From Sycobia sp. Sy_11 (taxonomy: Eukaryota > Arthropoda > Insecta > Hymenoptera > Epichrysomallidae): a stretch of 64,000 bases of DNA. Below the pieces are notes generated by a model, which was given only the letters and a program-made list of their open reading frames with translations, was not told the origin of the DNA and ran no database searches. Shown here piece after piece: positions 1 through 11,340 of this stretch. The stretch lies in contig JACCIC010000187.1 of assembly GCA_018907035.1 (NCBI GenBank), positions 744,001-808,000 on the forward strand, given 5' to 3'. How positions within the stretch are numbered: position 1 is the stretch's first letter; each line of letters begins with the position of its first letter. A program made the translations under genes and the position numbers.

Positions 1-2700
1 AATAGGAATTTTATATTATCTTCGGAATGACAAAAATTATTTTTTTCTAAAAACTAATCTCCTTCTAATGATCAAATTCTCAGTGTACCAATTCAAGCAA
101 CGCGGGATGGTAGGACTGACTTCGGTGGTCGATGCAACTCGTGCACGTATATTAATATAGTTATACCATAGTAAAGCCCTGTTCTACTAAACACTCAAAC
201 AGTCATTCCATAACCGGCACATAAGTAGCGACCCACATTTTTTTCGTATATAAAATGAATGTAACTTTGATGGAATCTGCAACCTGCGAATTGATAATTC
301 AAAGAAGAGATTAACGAACGATATAATTATCCGAACTTTTAATCATAAAGCTTTGAAAGTTATCCTCCAAAATGATATTCTGTGTTTAAACCTTTATTAA
401 TAATTTTCAATGATTTTACAATGAATTTTTTATAGAAAAAAGAGTTTCAAGAATGCAACAACTGACTTTTTTACATGATAATCCTATTGCTTCGAGGTTT
501 TTATCGTCATATATATGTAAATTGAAATTTGAATGTCCAAATTGCTGGGTTAAAATCAATCAAATTGATTACAAAAGTTATAAATCAAAAATACAATTTT
601 TAAGAATATTAATTAATTGTTATTTGACAAATAAACAAAATCGATAATAGTGGCAAAAATTGAACTTTAAAATTCATGACGGCTAAATATGTACTTTTAG
701 AGTATGGACTTTGGAAGCTTGTCTGCTTAAAAAGGTCTATATTTTCAGAAAAAAAATTTGCGTATGTTTGCAATAATTTTCCAGCAATGAAAATTCCAAT
801 GATATATGACTAAAATCATAGCTTTAAATAATTTCTCTTTGTCGACTGTGCAATTTTATCCAATTCTTCTAATTGCACTTATATAATTCATCATAGATCA
901 TTTTTTATACATAACGTACGCCCGAATACACAGAGATATTTTTTCGGTACGTTCGACTGTTAAGAACACTAAATTTCAATTCACGCTTATTTGTAGACAT
1001 TTCAAAAAGTTCACGCGAGTTCAATATTAATATTTAAAACTTCGTAAAATCAGCTACGAGAATCAGGACTGATAAAGATAGCGCCTACGGGCGTACGAAC
1101 CAATTAGCAATAAATAATAATTTTCGTTTCCGCGCGTTTCTGATATCCTTCGCGAGGTAGTATTTAAAACTTTATCTTTATTATACTTCTGGTGCTCGCC
1201 GCATAATTATACGCGGAGCGATAACGCGCGCTTCTATATACATTTCGCACAAACAATGCCCAAACTGTTAATAGATTATCCGTACATAATTAAATGCAGA
1301 TATTGACGAAAATTTATGAAACTTGTGCGTACTCGTGTAATTTTATTAATACTTTAAAGTATTAATAAAATACAATAATATTGTTAAGAATTTCTGCGAG
1401 TTTTTCAAAAGGAATTATTATCATTGCGACTAATATTTGAATCCTTCATCTGTACTAATATTATGAACAGTCAATGTTTTTTATAGTAAAAGTTATACTC
1501 ATTAACCGATTGGAATGAAATTTTTACATAAAAAAATTTTGATTATAATTCTGGTATTGTGTAGTAACATATAGGATATTTTTTATATTAACTATAGCGA
1601 TGCAATTTAAATAACTTTGTGAATGTCTTACTTCGCGCTGCGCGCGTAGAGTATTAACGGCTAAAGTGTAGTGGAGCCGTGCACACCTGCCACTAGATAG
1701 CAACATACAGATGTTAACCCGCACATGTGTAATAACGCGTGCACTCGCAAAGTTTTGCTTCTTAATATATAAGTAGAAGTATGAAGCCTAGGTCGAACCA
1801 TTTTTTAGTAAGTTTTTTTTATTCAACCTTTTTTTCACAGATTGCTCTAAGAAATTGAGGTAATTCGTTTCTCATTTTAATTTGACAGTTATTGTCATGA
1901 AAGTGAATTTTCAATAAATTTTAGTTTTTATTTGATATTGTTTGAAAGAATAGTTAATATATTTGCCTGCACATCTTACATTTAATAATTTATTTTAGTT
2001 TGGTGAAACTTTTAGATACCTATAGGAACTGAGTTACGATTAGGGTGTTCTTCACATGGAAAACTTTGAAGAATTGGAAAAGCAGAAAATCGATTTATTT
2101 AATTATCAGGACATAAAAATGTAATAAAAAATGTTATTTACTCTCAAATATTATCAAGTTTTTTCAATTTATTGACGTCAGATTGAAAGATACTTTTCGT
2201 TACATTTTTAATAACAAAAAAATTTATTGTGTCCAAGGTAATTGTTTACATAATTATATAATTCTTGTTAAATATAGGCAGATGTATAACCTTTTTTTAG
2301 ATAGTCGAAGAGATCCAAGGATAAATCAGTACTTATATTACTACAGTTATATCGTTATTTAAGGTACATCAGACAGAAACAGAAAAATTGATAATAAAAC
2401 TTTGTAAAAAGTCAACTTTTTACAGTTTGCTATTGTATAAAAAATTGAATTATACTATATGTTCAAAATGATATTTTTTCACTAGTCCCTATCTTAACTG
2501 ACCTTCTCTCTCTCATAAAATACCATAATTCACATTATCATACAGTAAGTATCGGTGCATTCTCGGATTTTCTTTGTTAACTTCAGAATAGATCACCCCT
2601 CGACCTATATATGAATGAACCCTCAATACATGGCTTAGAACAAAATGTACTATTGATCCCATTTTCAATGTTTCATTTCCAAAATGAGTCTAAAAAAAGT
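1..2700. other. AT-rich non-coding stretch
   Basis: No open frame above about 66 codons and no recognisable gene. Somewhat less AT-rich at 890-1250 and 1620-1740. Apart from a 30-bp perfect palindrome at 1341-1370 I see nothing structured. Confidence 0.7.
1341..1370. repeat. Perfect 30-bp palindrome
   Basis: TTTTATTAATACTTT is followed directly by its exact reverse complement, with no spacer. It could extrude as a cruciform or be a symmetric protein-binding site. Confidence 0.9.
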
Positions 2701-2710
2701 CAAGAATATG

Positions 2711-2714
<4 letters not shown>

Positions 2715-2768
<54 letters not shown>
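2715..2768. repeat. (TA)27 microsatellite
   Basis: Uninterrupted TA dinucleotides, preceded by TATG variants. Marks the left border of the first GC-rich island. Confidence 0.97.
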
Positions 2769-2772
<4 letters not shown>

Positions 2773-3411
2773 CGAAGTAAAAAGTAATTTCAAAGTATGA
2801 AAATGGAACGAATAATTAAAAAAAGAACCCCCGAACAGCTTATATATAGATGTTCTTTGATATAATTTAAAGTCATCCCGGCTCTCTTCCTTAAATTGCA
2901 AAAATATAAAACTCCTTCTTGGATACCCGAAGAAAGCCGAGTGGTATTAGCTAAACGCCCTTTAATTGTTTCCATGAGCGAAGAAATGAAAGTCGCCCCC
3001 CCCCCGCTCGCTCATGCTCCGTCCGCAATTCCGTTGCGCCCCCGCCGCCCAGCCGTCGGAGAGCAAGAAATGGCGCGGAAAAGTAGAAGCGAGAGACTCC
3101 GCGCCAGGAGGAAATAACGCTTTTATTTACGACTGCCCTAGGAGGAACTTCCAGAGTCCGTCCCTCCGCCTCCTCGCACTCGCTCTCTCGTTCACTCTAC
3201 TTAAGTTTCCGCACATCGCGGCCACCGTTAATTAAATAATATTTCTCGGGGAGCCTCCACCCTCCCCCCCTCGCGGCCGCATCGGGAGAAAAGAACGTGG
3301 GGGAGTAAAGACAAGACGGGTAGTAGGATGGTAGCGCACCGGTAGGGGGATGAGCATGGTGAAGAGAAAAAGGACAAAGGGAAAAACCAGTGTGTCCGCG
3401 CACTCGAGTAT

Positions 3412-3442
<31 letters not shown>

Positions 3443-3450
3443 CAGACAGA

Positions 3451-3506
<56 letters not shown>
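3412..3506. repeat. Compound microsatellite (AC)n-(AT)n-(GA)n
   Basis: (AC)10 at 3412-3432 runs into a short (AT)n, then after a CAGACAGACATC spacer into a perfect (GA)26 at 3455-3506. Confidence 0.97.
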
Positions 3507-3511
<5 letters not shown>

Positions 3512-3882
3512 GAGCTTCGGCGTCAACCGAAACGGACGGGAGGCCGGATGAAGGGTGGGATTGGAGTTGGAGGAGGGGGTAAAAAAACATGAGTCTGGTA
3601 AGAGCGCTTATTGCAGTATCGAGATCGTAACTCAGGGCCAGGCCAGTCATAAACGTCCCCTGTGGCTCTTCGGGACTGTCTCTCTCCCTCCCTCTGACCA
3701 GCTACACTCCAGTTCGGCTTTCCAACCGCTATCCTACATAACCATCCATTCGTCTCACCTAACTACATCTCCTTTTAACTCTCCCTCCCTCTCCCACTGT
3801 CGCTCCAATCATTACGTGGGTTTTTGTTTGGTGTCACTACGGTTTGCTCTCCTTTTTATTTCTTTCTTTCTTCTCTCTCACT

Positions 3883-3885
<3 letters not shown>

Positions 3886-3923
<38 letters not shown>
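3886..3923. repeat. (TC)19 microsatellite
   Basis: Pure TC dinucleotides within a pyrimidine-rich strand stretch (3760-3935). Confidence 0.97.
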
Positions 3924-3928
<5 letters not shown>

Positions 3929-4079
3929 TTATTCGACACTAACTCTGCACTTGCTCGTCGCTGTCGCTCTGCCGACTTTACTTTCCCCGATATATATTAG
4001 GTACCGAAACGATGTTCGCTTACTGCTGTCTGGTATACGATACGGCGGCCAGTTCAGCGGCTTAGTCTTTTTCATCGCC

Positions 4080-4081
<2 letters not shown>

Positions 4082-4134
<53 letters not shown>
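4082..4134. repeat. (AT)26 microsatellite
   Basis: Uninterrupted AT dinucleotides at the right border of the first GC-rich island. Confidence 0.97.
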
Positions 4135-4137
<3 letters not shown>

Positions 4138-4214
4138 CAATGCCGATCTCGGTAAGATCTCGGTCCTAAATGAATTGCTGAAAGCTATATACGCAGACGC
4201 GAAAAAATAGATTG

Positions 4215-4216
<2 letters not shown>

Positions 4217-4255
<39 letters not shown>
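4217..4255. repeat. (TA)19 microsatellite
   Basis: Second TA tract, 82 bp after the previous one and about 235 bp before the mariner pseudogene. Confidence 0.97.
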
Positions 4256-4257
<2 letters not shown>

Positions 4258-4489
4258 CTTTTTTCGAGATTAGAGAGAGCTATTTTACCTATAATATATA
4301 TGAACAGAATGTCATATTTATAAATAAATTAATTCAAATGCACAATTATTTGAACAATGGAGTTGGAAAATATTAATTTATTTACTTGTTCATTTATTTA
4401 AATACTATAAATATCAGTAATCCTAGAAAAATTGATGGAATTTTCCATAACTTACATAAATAACAAGTGGGGAAATAATAATCATCTTA

Positions 4490-5510
4490 GGTCTGTAAAT
4501 ATATTATTCAAAATATTGCACGTCTATAGCCGCAAGTCAGGCAATCTATGGATTCCGTCCCAAAAAATTTCTCGTCTTTTGAGACCAGGGACGAATCAAG
4601 TCAATTTTTGGTACCTTCAAATGAATCCAGTGTACTGTAGTGAGGGCATTCCGCATCGGCCGAACCAAGTGTTCTTTAGAAGGATCGAAGTCTGGGCTAT
4701 AAGACGTATGGGGAAAAGTTCACCAACTCCTATTTGACACATATTCTTTGACTTAAAAATGAACGTGTTACTGAGCATTCCCTAGAAAGAAAACGAATAT
4801 CTCGTGTGTCTTTTTTCATTCTGGAAGTTTTTCTTGTAATGCTCGTTCCAAATACATTAACTGCGTTTGATTGAATAGTCCATTAACTGAGCCTTTTTCA
4901 GAAGTTCATGCTATGTTCATATTTCAGTTCACACTTCTAAGCCCACCAAATACAGAGTATTACTTTGATTACATAGATTTTGCTACAGTGGTCCTGTTTC
5001 ACTTGATTTGACCCTCGATTTTTTGCGGTTTAGACTATGGTAACTATAGCAACTTGATTATATCAACTTGACTATATCAACTTGACTATATCAACTTGAC
5101 TATATCAACTATATCATATCCAGTAGCAATTTGATGGGGAAGCAACCTCTTTTTATGACTTTCAACAAGAAATTCCAAAGTAAAAAATGATTTTCGATGA
5201 TTCTCAGCATCAGTTGGTTGAGCGCCCAATTTGCTAACTCTTGAATCAATCCCAGTGATTTTAGACGCTTGTAAATCGCTGCGCGTGTTATGCCCAGTGA
5301 CTCGCTAAACGATACCTCTTCTTTTATTTGATACGAATCTTCAATGACGAATATTTCAAATTTATCTTTTATACGCGTAAACTATTTTTTACACATTTCA
5401 ATATATGTGAAACACATTTAGAATATGCTTCTGCGAATACAAATGACGAAGTATATTTTTCTTTTAATTTTACGAATAAAGTAAAACTTCGAACATTGGC
5501 ACACAATTGA
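4490..5510 (-). pseudogene. Mariner transposase pseudogene, mauritiana-like
   Basis: Decayed Tc1/mariner transposase (DDE/D cut-and-paste enzyme). On the minus strand a helix-turn-helix-like stretch at about 5350-5200 reads IEDSYQIKEEVSFSESLG, then ITRAAIYKRLKSLGLIQELANW. Further down come LMYLERALQEKLPE (about 4850), YSPDFDP (about 4700) and, near the end, SKDE plus WDGIHRLPD (about 4570), matching the C-terminal region of Mos1-type transposases. Many stops and frame changes interrupt it. The first catalytic Asp region is replaced by a 14-bp tandem repeat at 5045-5110, the second Asp motif is degenerate, and SPD of the third remains. The N-terminal part beyond about 5400 is only weakly similar, so the right edge is uncertain. 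No clear terminal inverted repeats were found. It cannot make an active enzyme. Confidence 0.85.
5045..5110. repeat. 14-bp minisatellite, about 4.7 copies
   Basis: Tandem unit TATATCAACTTGAC: the first copy (5045) has two changes, three perfect copies follow, then a partial copy ending at 5110. It lies inside the mariner pseudogene where the first catalytic Asp motif should be. Confidence 0.95.
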
Positions 5511-5519
5511 ACTTGTATG

Positions 5520-6360
5520 TTCTATTTGCGAGATCAAATTTAATAGATTTTTTGACGGTCTTAAGCATATCACAGCCGTCATTGTAAAAAGGGTGCACAA
5601 GATATGTCTGATGCTACTAACAAATACGATCTTTTGCAGTTGTTAAACCAATAGTTTATGAAATTATTATTCATTCCTCTAGCAGTCCAGAACGCTAAAT
5701 CTCAGGCAGCATCAATATCATAATATATGACTATCAATATTAAACAAAAAGAAGGCATATATCATATATAAACAGAATTGCCTGTTCGAGATCAATTTAA
5801 ACATTAATTTTAGATATAAAAATTTACTGTCGAATACGAGCTAGTATAAATCAGTTTTATTGGATAATAGATTACGTAATAATTTGTATTGGATAGGATT
5901 CAATCTCGATACTAGAACTAGGTACATTATTCCAATAACCGAATCAATAATTATCACAGGAGATAATAAAGAACTGAAAGCATTAATAACACATTTGACA
6001 CTTCGCAATTTCGAGTCAGTTGATATGATTACAGAAACTATGAACGAGTCATTGAAAAATATGATCAAATCAGAGATACTGGTGGAACGAGTAATAAGAT
6101 GATCGTTTGAAAAGATAACAACGAACAAGAACATAATTTCCAAATATACCCGGTCATACTCATAACACTAGAACCATAGGATAAATATTTACTTTCTTAT
6201 CGAAGAAGTACGAATTTCAAAATTCGAATCATTACAGATCAATTAAAAATAAAGCTCCAAATAATATCGTTAGCAATTATGTAATTATACCGTTATTTCC
6301 AGTGTTTTTTTATTTTATTTAACGTCGCTCTATTTATGCTTCCAAATATTGGTGCTAATC
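5520..6360. other. AT-rich stretch, no supported gene
   Basis: Both strands are open over about 5841-6143 (100 codons minus, 80 codons plus without ATG), without recognisable similarity. Nothing else stands out. Confidence 0.6.
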
Positions 6361-6366
6361 AGCGAC

Positions 6367-6508
6367 GGAGGTCTACGATGTGTTTGTAAACAAAGCACAT
6401 GTAAATTATTACAGCGGTGCTTGTGTCAATCGGCCGAGACCGGGATTTAAACTCGGATCACCAAGTTACTAGTCCTTCGCTCTACCGATCGAGCCATCGT
6501 AGACCTCA
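6367..6508 (-). mobile_element. tRNA-derived SINE-like element with inverted ends
   Basis: On the minus strand the first 70 or so bases read like a tRNA 5' part. There is an A-box-like TGGCTCGATCGGTAGAGC and a B-box-like GAGTTTAAATCCC, which sits in a foldable T-arm. No proper anticodon stem can be drawn and no acceptor partner follows the T-arm. Instead the complement of the acceptor-like end lies about 60 bp further on: 6368-6380 and 6495-6507 are a perfect 13-bp inverted repeat (GAGGTCTACGATG and its complement). It could be a tRNA-derived SINE, a small inverted-repeat element that captured a tRNA, or a tRNA pseudogene split by an insertion. Confidence 0.6.
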
Positions 6509-6514
6509 GATTTC

Positions 6515-8850
6515 CACTATTAAAAATAGATTTACAATGGTAAATAATTTTTTTTTAATATGTAAAGTTTCTTATTAAAATTGGTAAATATTTGTTATGA
6601 AATAGTTGCAGTTTTCTATAAGGATAAGATTGATGTTTTATTATACCAGAATTTTACCACCGATTGTATAACATTCATGAAGAAAATCCATCAAAAGTAA
6701 TTAAATTGTAGAAACCATCAGTATGATATATGTTCGTATATTAAATAAAAAACGTTTAGATTATTGCGATCAAATTGAAATGCGATTAATTTTCAATAAA
6801 ATTAAATTTTAAGATATTAGTAAATATGATCGAAGTATTCAGTAACTATGAAAAATATCAACACATTTATTGTCTTGAACGAATATCTTCATTAATGTTC
6901 GAGCGAATTCACAAGCACCCTCGACTATCTTAATCCTTACAGATATAGAATCTCATCTCGGACTATTTAACACGACTTTAATATCCGCTGCCGATATACC
7001 TGAAGCGACCATCTACCTCGCCTTATCGTCGATAACTTGGAAGCGATGCGATTTTGTCACCTTCCCGCGCTCGAACTTCCACCTGCGATCGAAGAGACGA
7101 GTGTGTGCGCGCCCGCTGCGCACCAAGTAGAATAAAGAGAAAACCGGTGAAAGCTCAAAGAGTAAAATAAAAAAATGTAAAACAAAAAAACAGGAACACG
7201 TAAAGACTGGAGAACTCTTGCTTGCCGAGATTTAACGAATGTAAATGCATGCAAACGTCTTCAGTCCGGTTAGGTGAACGAGCAGAGTGGGGTATGGGGT
7301 GCGAAAGCACATCAGAGAAGAAATTTGTATGCGAATCCATATATGTACGTATGCGTGTGCATGTGTGTTGACTGTTTTAGTGTACACGAGTCGCACAGTT
7401 CGCGAATACGTTTCCAGGCACGAAAAGAAGAGTCGGGCTTTTTTTGGGCTGCCCCTTCATACATATTTAGCCGCAACCGATCGTTCGGAGGATCATCGAG
7501 CGTACATATAAACATAGGATGGAAAAGTACGCCGTGGAGAGATTTTATATATGCGAAAGTAAGGGTTATCGAACGGTATTTAAGGTCCTTATTCGCTCAT
7601 GATTTGGGCTTTGAGCTTTTGATGGCTCCGTGCGATTCAGGTGTTTCGGGATTTAAGAGATATACCCGTAAATTTATTTTGAGTTCTATTATTACAACGT
7701 ATTTAAAGAAAACACAAAAATGCTAGAGATTCAATTCGTATTTTTATGCGTTAATACAGACCTTAGCATTTGTTAAAAACCCATATATTTTAAATCGTTA
7801 TTGTGTTATTTGGAGTTACTTAAATCTTTGGTGCTTAAATATAAATGCTTAAAAAAACCAAGAAATACAATTAGATTTAATACTGTAGAGGATTGAACGT
7901 GAAATACATGTAACTATATATCGAGATTCTATTAAATTGTATTTTTTTGAATTTCTTATTTCTGGGTCGCTAATGGCATCATGATGGGTAAAAGAGTTTT
8001 AAATGCAGCATTGCATTTAGCATATACATACACAAATATGTGTATGTAATTTATTACAATATACTATATAATCTTATATATATATATGAAAAACAAAATA
8101 AGACTATTATGTGAAATTTCTTATTTATTCGTAAGTGTCTTTTAAATATGACATTTAAAACGAGAACAGCTCGCCCTTAACATTATTTCCATTTAAATGT
8201 AAAACGTAAAGTGAATTCATTGCTGAGAAGTGTAAGCTACAATTAAGGCAGCTTCAAGTATATAAATGCTACTACACCAAGTTGATTACAATGCATAGGA
8301 TTATAAGCGAGTCTAAAATTATTCGAATATATTACTGAATCTGAAATTGTACCTTCTAATTTATCCTCGTATTTTAGTTTTTCTCTATGTATAAATTCTT
8401 GAACGCAGCAATGATCAGTGATTGGCTTTTCTTCAGGATTCTCTAATGTGAACTACAAATCCTTTGTTATTTTCAGAAAATGCAAAGAATCCATTATGAA
8501 CCATAATAAAAGAATTATTAAAAGTATGAAACTAATTATCACAAATTAATCTGAATTTATCCATATGTTTATCTTTATCCATACGTATTAAATTATATGT
8601 TTATTATTGCATATGCCATTACAGCAAATAATGCCCAATATTGTCTTATTTCTCGTGGACGTTATATTATGGTTTCTTTTAAAGTTTACGAAAACGGAGT
8701 TGAACAAAACTGCTCAACAATAAAGGCATGAAATATGGATGTATAAGACACTGGTTATCTCACGTCGGGAGAATACTTTCGGCACCTCGGCCATATCCAG
8801 CAGAATCCCAATGAGATAGAGCGAGATGAGAAACAGAGAGGTAAAGAGGG
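6515..8850. other. Non-coding stretch, AT-rich with a moderate-GC patch at 6950-7560
   Basis: The patch at 6950-7560 allows plus-strand frames up to 150 codons from a non-ATG start. The translation has Cys/Tyr/Val runs from TGTATG-type repeats and no known domain. The rest is AT-rich and featureless. Confidence 0.5.

Positions 8851-8853
<3 letters not shown>

Positions 8854-8901
<48 letters not shown>
8854..8901. repeat. (GA)24 microsatellite
   Basis: Pure GA dinucleotides; a shorter impure GA run follows at 8967-9010 after a GGATCCACACCTCC-containing spacer. Confidence 0.97.
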
Positions 8902-8904
<3 letters not shown>

Positions 8905-9009
8905 TTAAATGAATAAAGTCCTGATTAGTTTGTGGATCCACACCTCCTCTTTCTCCAAGACAGAGAGGGAAGAAAGAAAGAGAGAGAGAGAGAGCGAAAG
9001 AAAGAGCGA

Positions 9010-10320
9010 GAATGGGAGAATAACAGGAAGAGAGTGAGACGAGGGGCACTATTCCCTTGTCGGTTATATAGCTTCCACGGCTAATCCAGCATTATATGAA
9101 TATATCCCTTTGCAGGCTACGATCCTGCCAAGGAGTGGGCTTATTTCATTAAAGGTCGGCCCGCGTATATGCATAGAGCAAAATGTTATCATAATAGCTG
9201 TCGACGAAGGAAAAGTTGACTGTTACAAATTGCAAAATGTCAGGTGATGAATTAATATAATGCGCATATGGGTGAACAATGAAGATTTGAATAAACTTCA
9301 ATAGTTTAATTATATGATAGCTTTCTTTTCATAAATTGAATCTATATTATACGCTTAAGCTATATACGATATACGCTGTAGTGTATGGATTATACGTTAT
9401 TTCTGCAATAATTGAAAATAATTATTCCGCAGTATGTTTTCATAAAACTCGAAATTAAAATATCCGCAATATAATCGACTGCTAATCTAAGACGAATATG
9501 TGGACTATCATTAATAGAATATCGTAAATATTGCAAGATACCGTAGAAAAGACCCCCAGAAGAATTTGAAAAATAAACTAGTTCTCTACGAGAGGAGTGC
9601 TTTAAGTTTATGCTCGATAAGGCATCCCCTAGGCATCATTTTTTGGTCGGTTAACCTTAAATCCTTCAGTTGCAAAAGTCGCTTCATTTTGCCGAATTTC
9701 CGTGACGAATCTTATGGACGATATAAAGTCGTACCCTTCTCGCATGATATGCGCATAAAAACAAATTCGATATAAATATATAAAAAGAAATATATTGTAA
9801 GGAAATATAAACAATTTAGTTTTGTATATTCAAATTATACGACGAAATTATTTTCTTCATTTTTAAGGATTATCAAGGATTAAATTAAGGAGAAAAAATC
9901 TAAAAAGTTATTAAAGAGAAAAAGTCTACAAAGTTTTCATACGATTACTTATAAATCGTCTCAAGTAAAAAAACTTTCATCTGCAAATTTTAAAGTAGAT
10001 ATTTCAAACTACGATTTTTCTTTTGTTGAATGTTTTTTGCATTGATTTAACTTGAAAAGACAGTTCCTTGAATAATTTTTGTTTATAGAATATAATTTTA
10101 TAAATGAATAAGTATAATATTATTATACTAGTTATTATTAGTTTTTAAGACAGTCTGAAAAATAGTGGAATGGAAATAATTTTCGATCTGCCGATGTCAT
10201 AATGCGACTGACATAATGTGAATAAATGAGAAAGTATAGACAAAGTATACCATATATATGTACTCACTATATTCGGATAACGGCAAGTTAATAAGCGATC
10301 ATTTGACATATTTCACCCAC
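9010..10320. other. AT-rich stretch, nothing identified
   Basis: No frame longer than 69 codons, no structured repeat noticed. Leads into the GC island at 10.3 kb. Confidence 0.6.
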
Positions 10321-11340
10321 GAGCGTGCGCCCTCGCTCTACGATAATCCTCCCTCTCCTCTTCCCCCGGACTTAAAAAAGTGTCACGATAGCTTATCAAC
10401 TCGAAAAATAAATACTGCCCGCGCAGTTATATAAAGCTTAAGCGCGCGCGAGCGCTCTCGCACGGCCAGGAGCGATACCGGGCCAGCAGCGGCGCGTTAA
10501 TAGTTTGATTTACGGATTTCGACGATTTCGCAGAGATTCCCGTGGAAAGGGCTGGTCAGCTACCTCCACCCGGACCGAACCCAACCCCCTCGAGTTCGTT
10601 CTCTCCCTGTCACCCTTTTCATAGCCCTCGACCCGCCCCGCCATTCCACGACTCCCGCGCTCGTTTGTCAAGCCTTAAACGCGCATTTTCCAGCCGCGCT
10701 CGGTCCGGCCCATTGCAGCGCTCTCCCCCTCCCCTCTTTCTCGCTCTCTATATTGCGTCCTGCGCCCGGCCGCGCACTTGATTAACGAGGCGAGCGCACC
10801 CCCAGGGCTCCCGTGTGCGCGTCGTTCGCGAGAGATTCCCTCTATCTCTCTCTCTTTCTCACTCCCTCGTGTGTCTCCCTCCCTACCCCTCTTTCAATCC
10901 ACCCTCCCCCCTCGTCCTCTCGCTGTCGCATTGTTACGAGTTTGCTTTACTGCATATTGCGCGCCGATCGCCGCGCTCCCTCCGTCTCTCAGCGGCGACT
11001 GCCCTCTCGCACTATGCGATTCGACCGCTGAGCGGACTCCCTATGTCACTACGTATGAGTGTGTGTGTGTGTATGCATGGTACGCGAAAGGAGGTGGTCA
11101 CCCTGTTTCACTACTCATTACTCGTAATGCCATCCCCTCGTGTGCGTCGGAAAAATGCACGATGGAAGAGGGGTTGAAGGAGGTAGCGGGTCGTTGGATT
11201 CGGTGGTGGTGCGTGGACATTTGGTGGTCTTTGTTTCTTTTGTTTTTTTTTTTTTTTTTTTTTTTTTTTTGGAGAGGTTTAGAGGGTCTGTGGTGTCCGG
11301 TTTATTTCCTGATTTAATGATGAGACTCGCTTGATGGAAA
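10320..11340. promoter_or_regulatory. GC-rich island with a TATA-like box, candidate promoter
   Basis: TATATAAAG (10428-10436) sits at an abrupt AT-to-GC switch and is followed by CpG-dense sequence (10440-10560 and on to 11060). That layout fits a core promoter on the plus strand, but no initiator, transcript or downstream coding exon is visible. The long open frames here translate into low-complexity Ser/Pro/Arg sequence and look non-coding. The island ends in a poly(T) run. Confidence 0.3.
11243..11270. repeat. Poly(T) run of 28
   Basis: Uninterrupted T run after TTTGTTTCTTTTG. It could be the complement of a retroelement poly(A) tail, but no element body or target-site duplication was recognised. 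Confidence 0.95.

Larger units (their letters stand above)
2890..4075. promoter_or_regulatory. GC-rich island with compound repeats, function unknown
   Basis: CpG-rich stretch (for example 2995-3300, with a C-run at 2997-3005) inside AT-rich DNA. Several frames are open on both strands, mainly because GC-rich and (GA)n/(CT)n sequence lacks stops. The translations are low-complexity (Ser-Leu or Arg-Glu runs). I see no conserved protein and no certain promoter element. Confidence 0.35.

Noticed and set aside
5841..6143. Opposed open frames (100 codons minus, 80 codons plus) as a possible gene
   Set aside because: Both strands are open over the same DNA, the plus frame has no ATG start, and neither translation resembles anything I know. 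In AT-rich DNA this can occur by chance.
11243..11270. Poly(T) run as a retrotransposon tail
   Set aside because: No element body, B box or target-site duplication could be tied to it.
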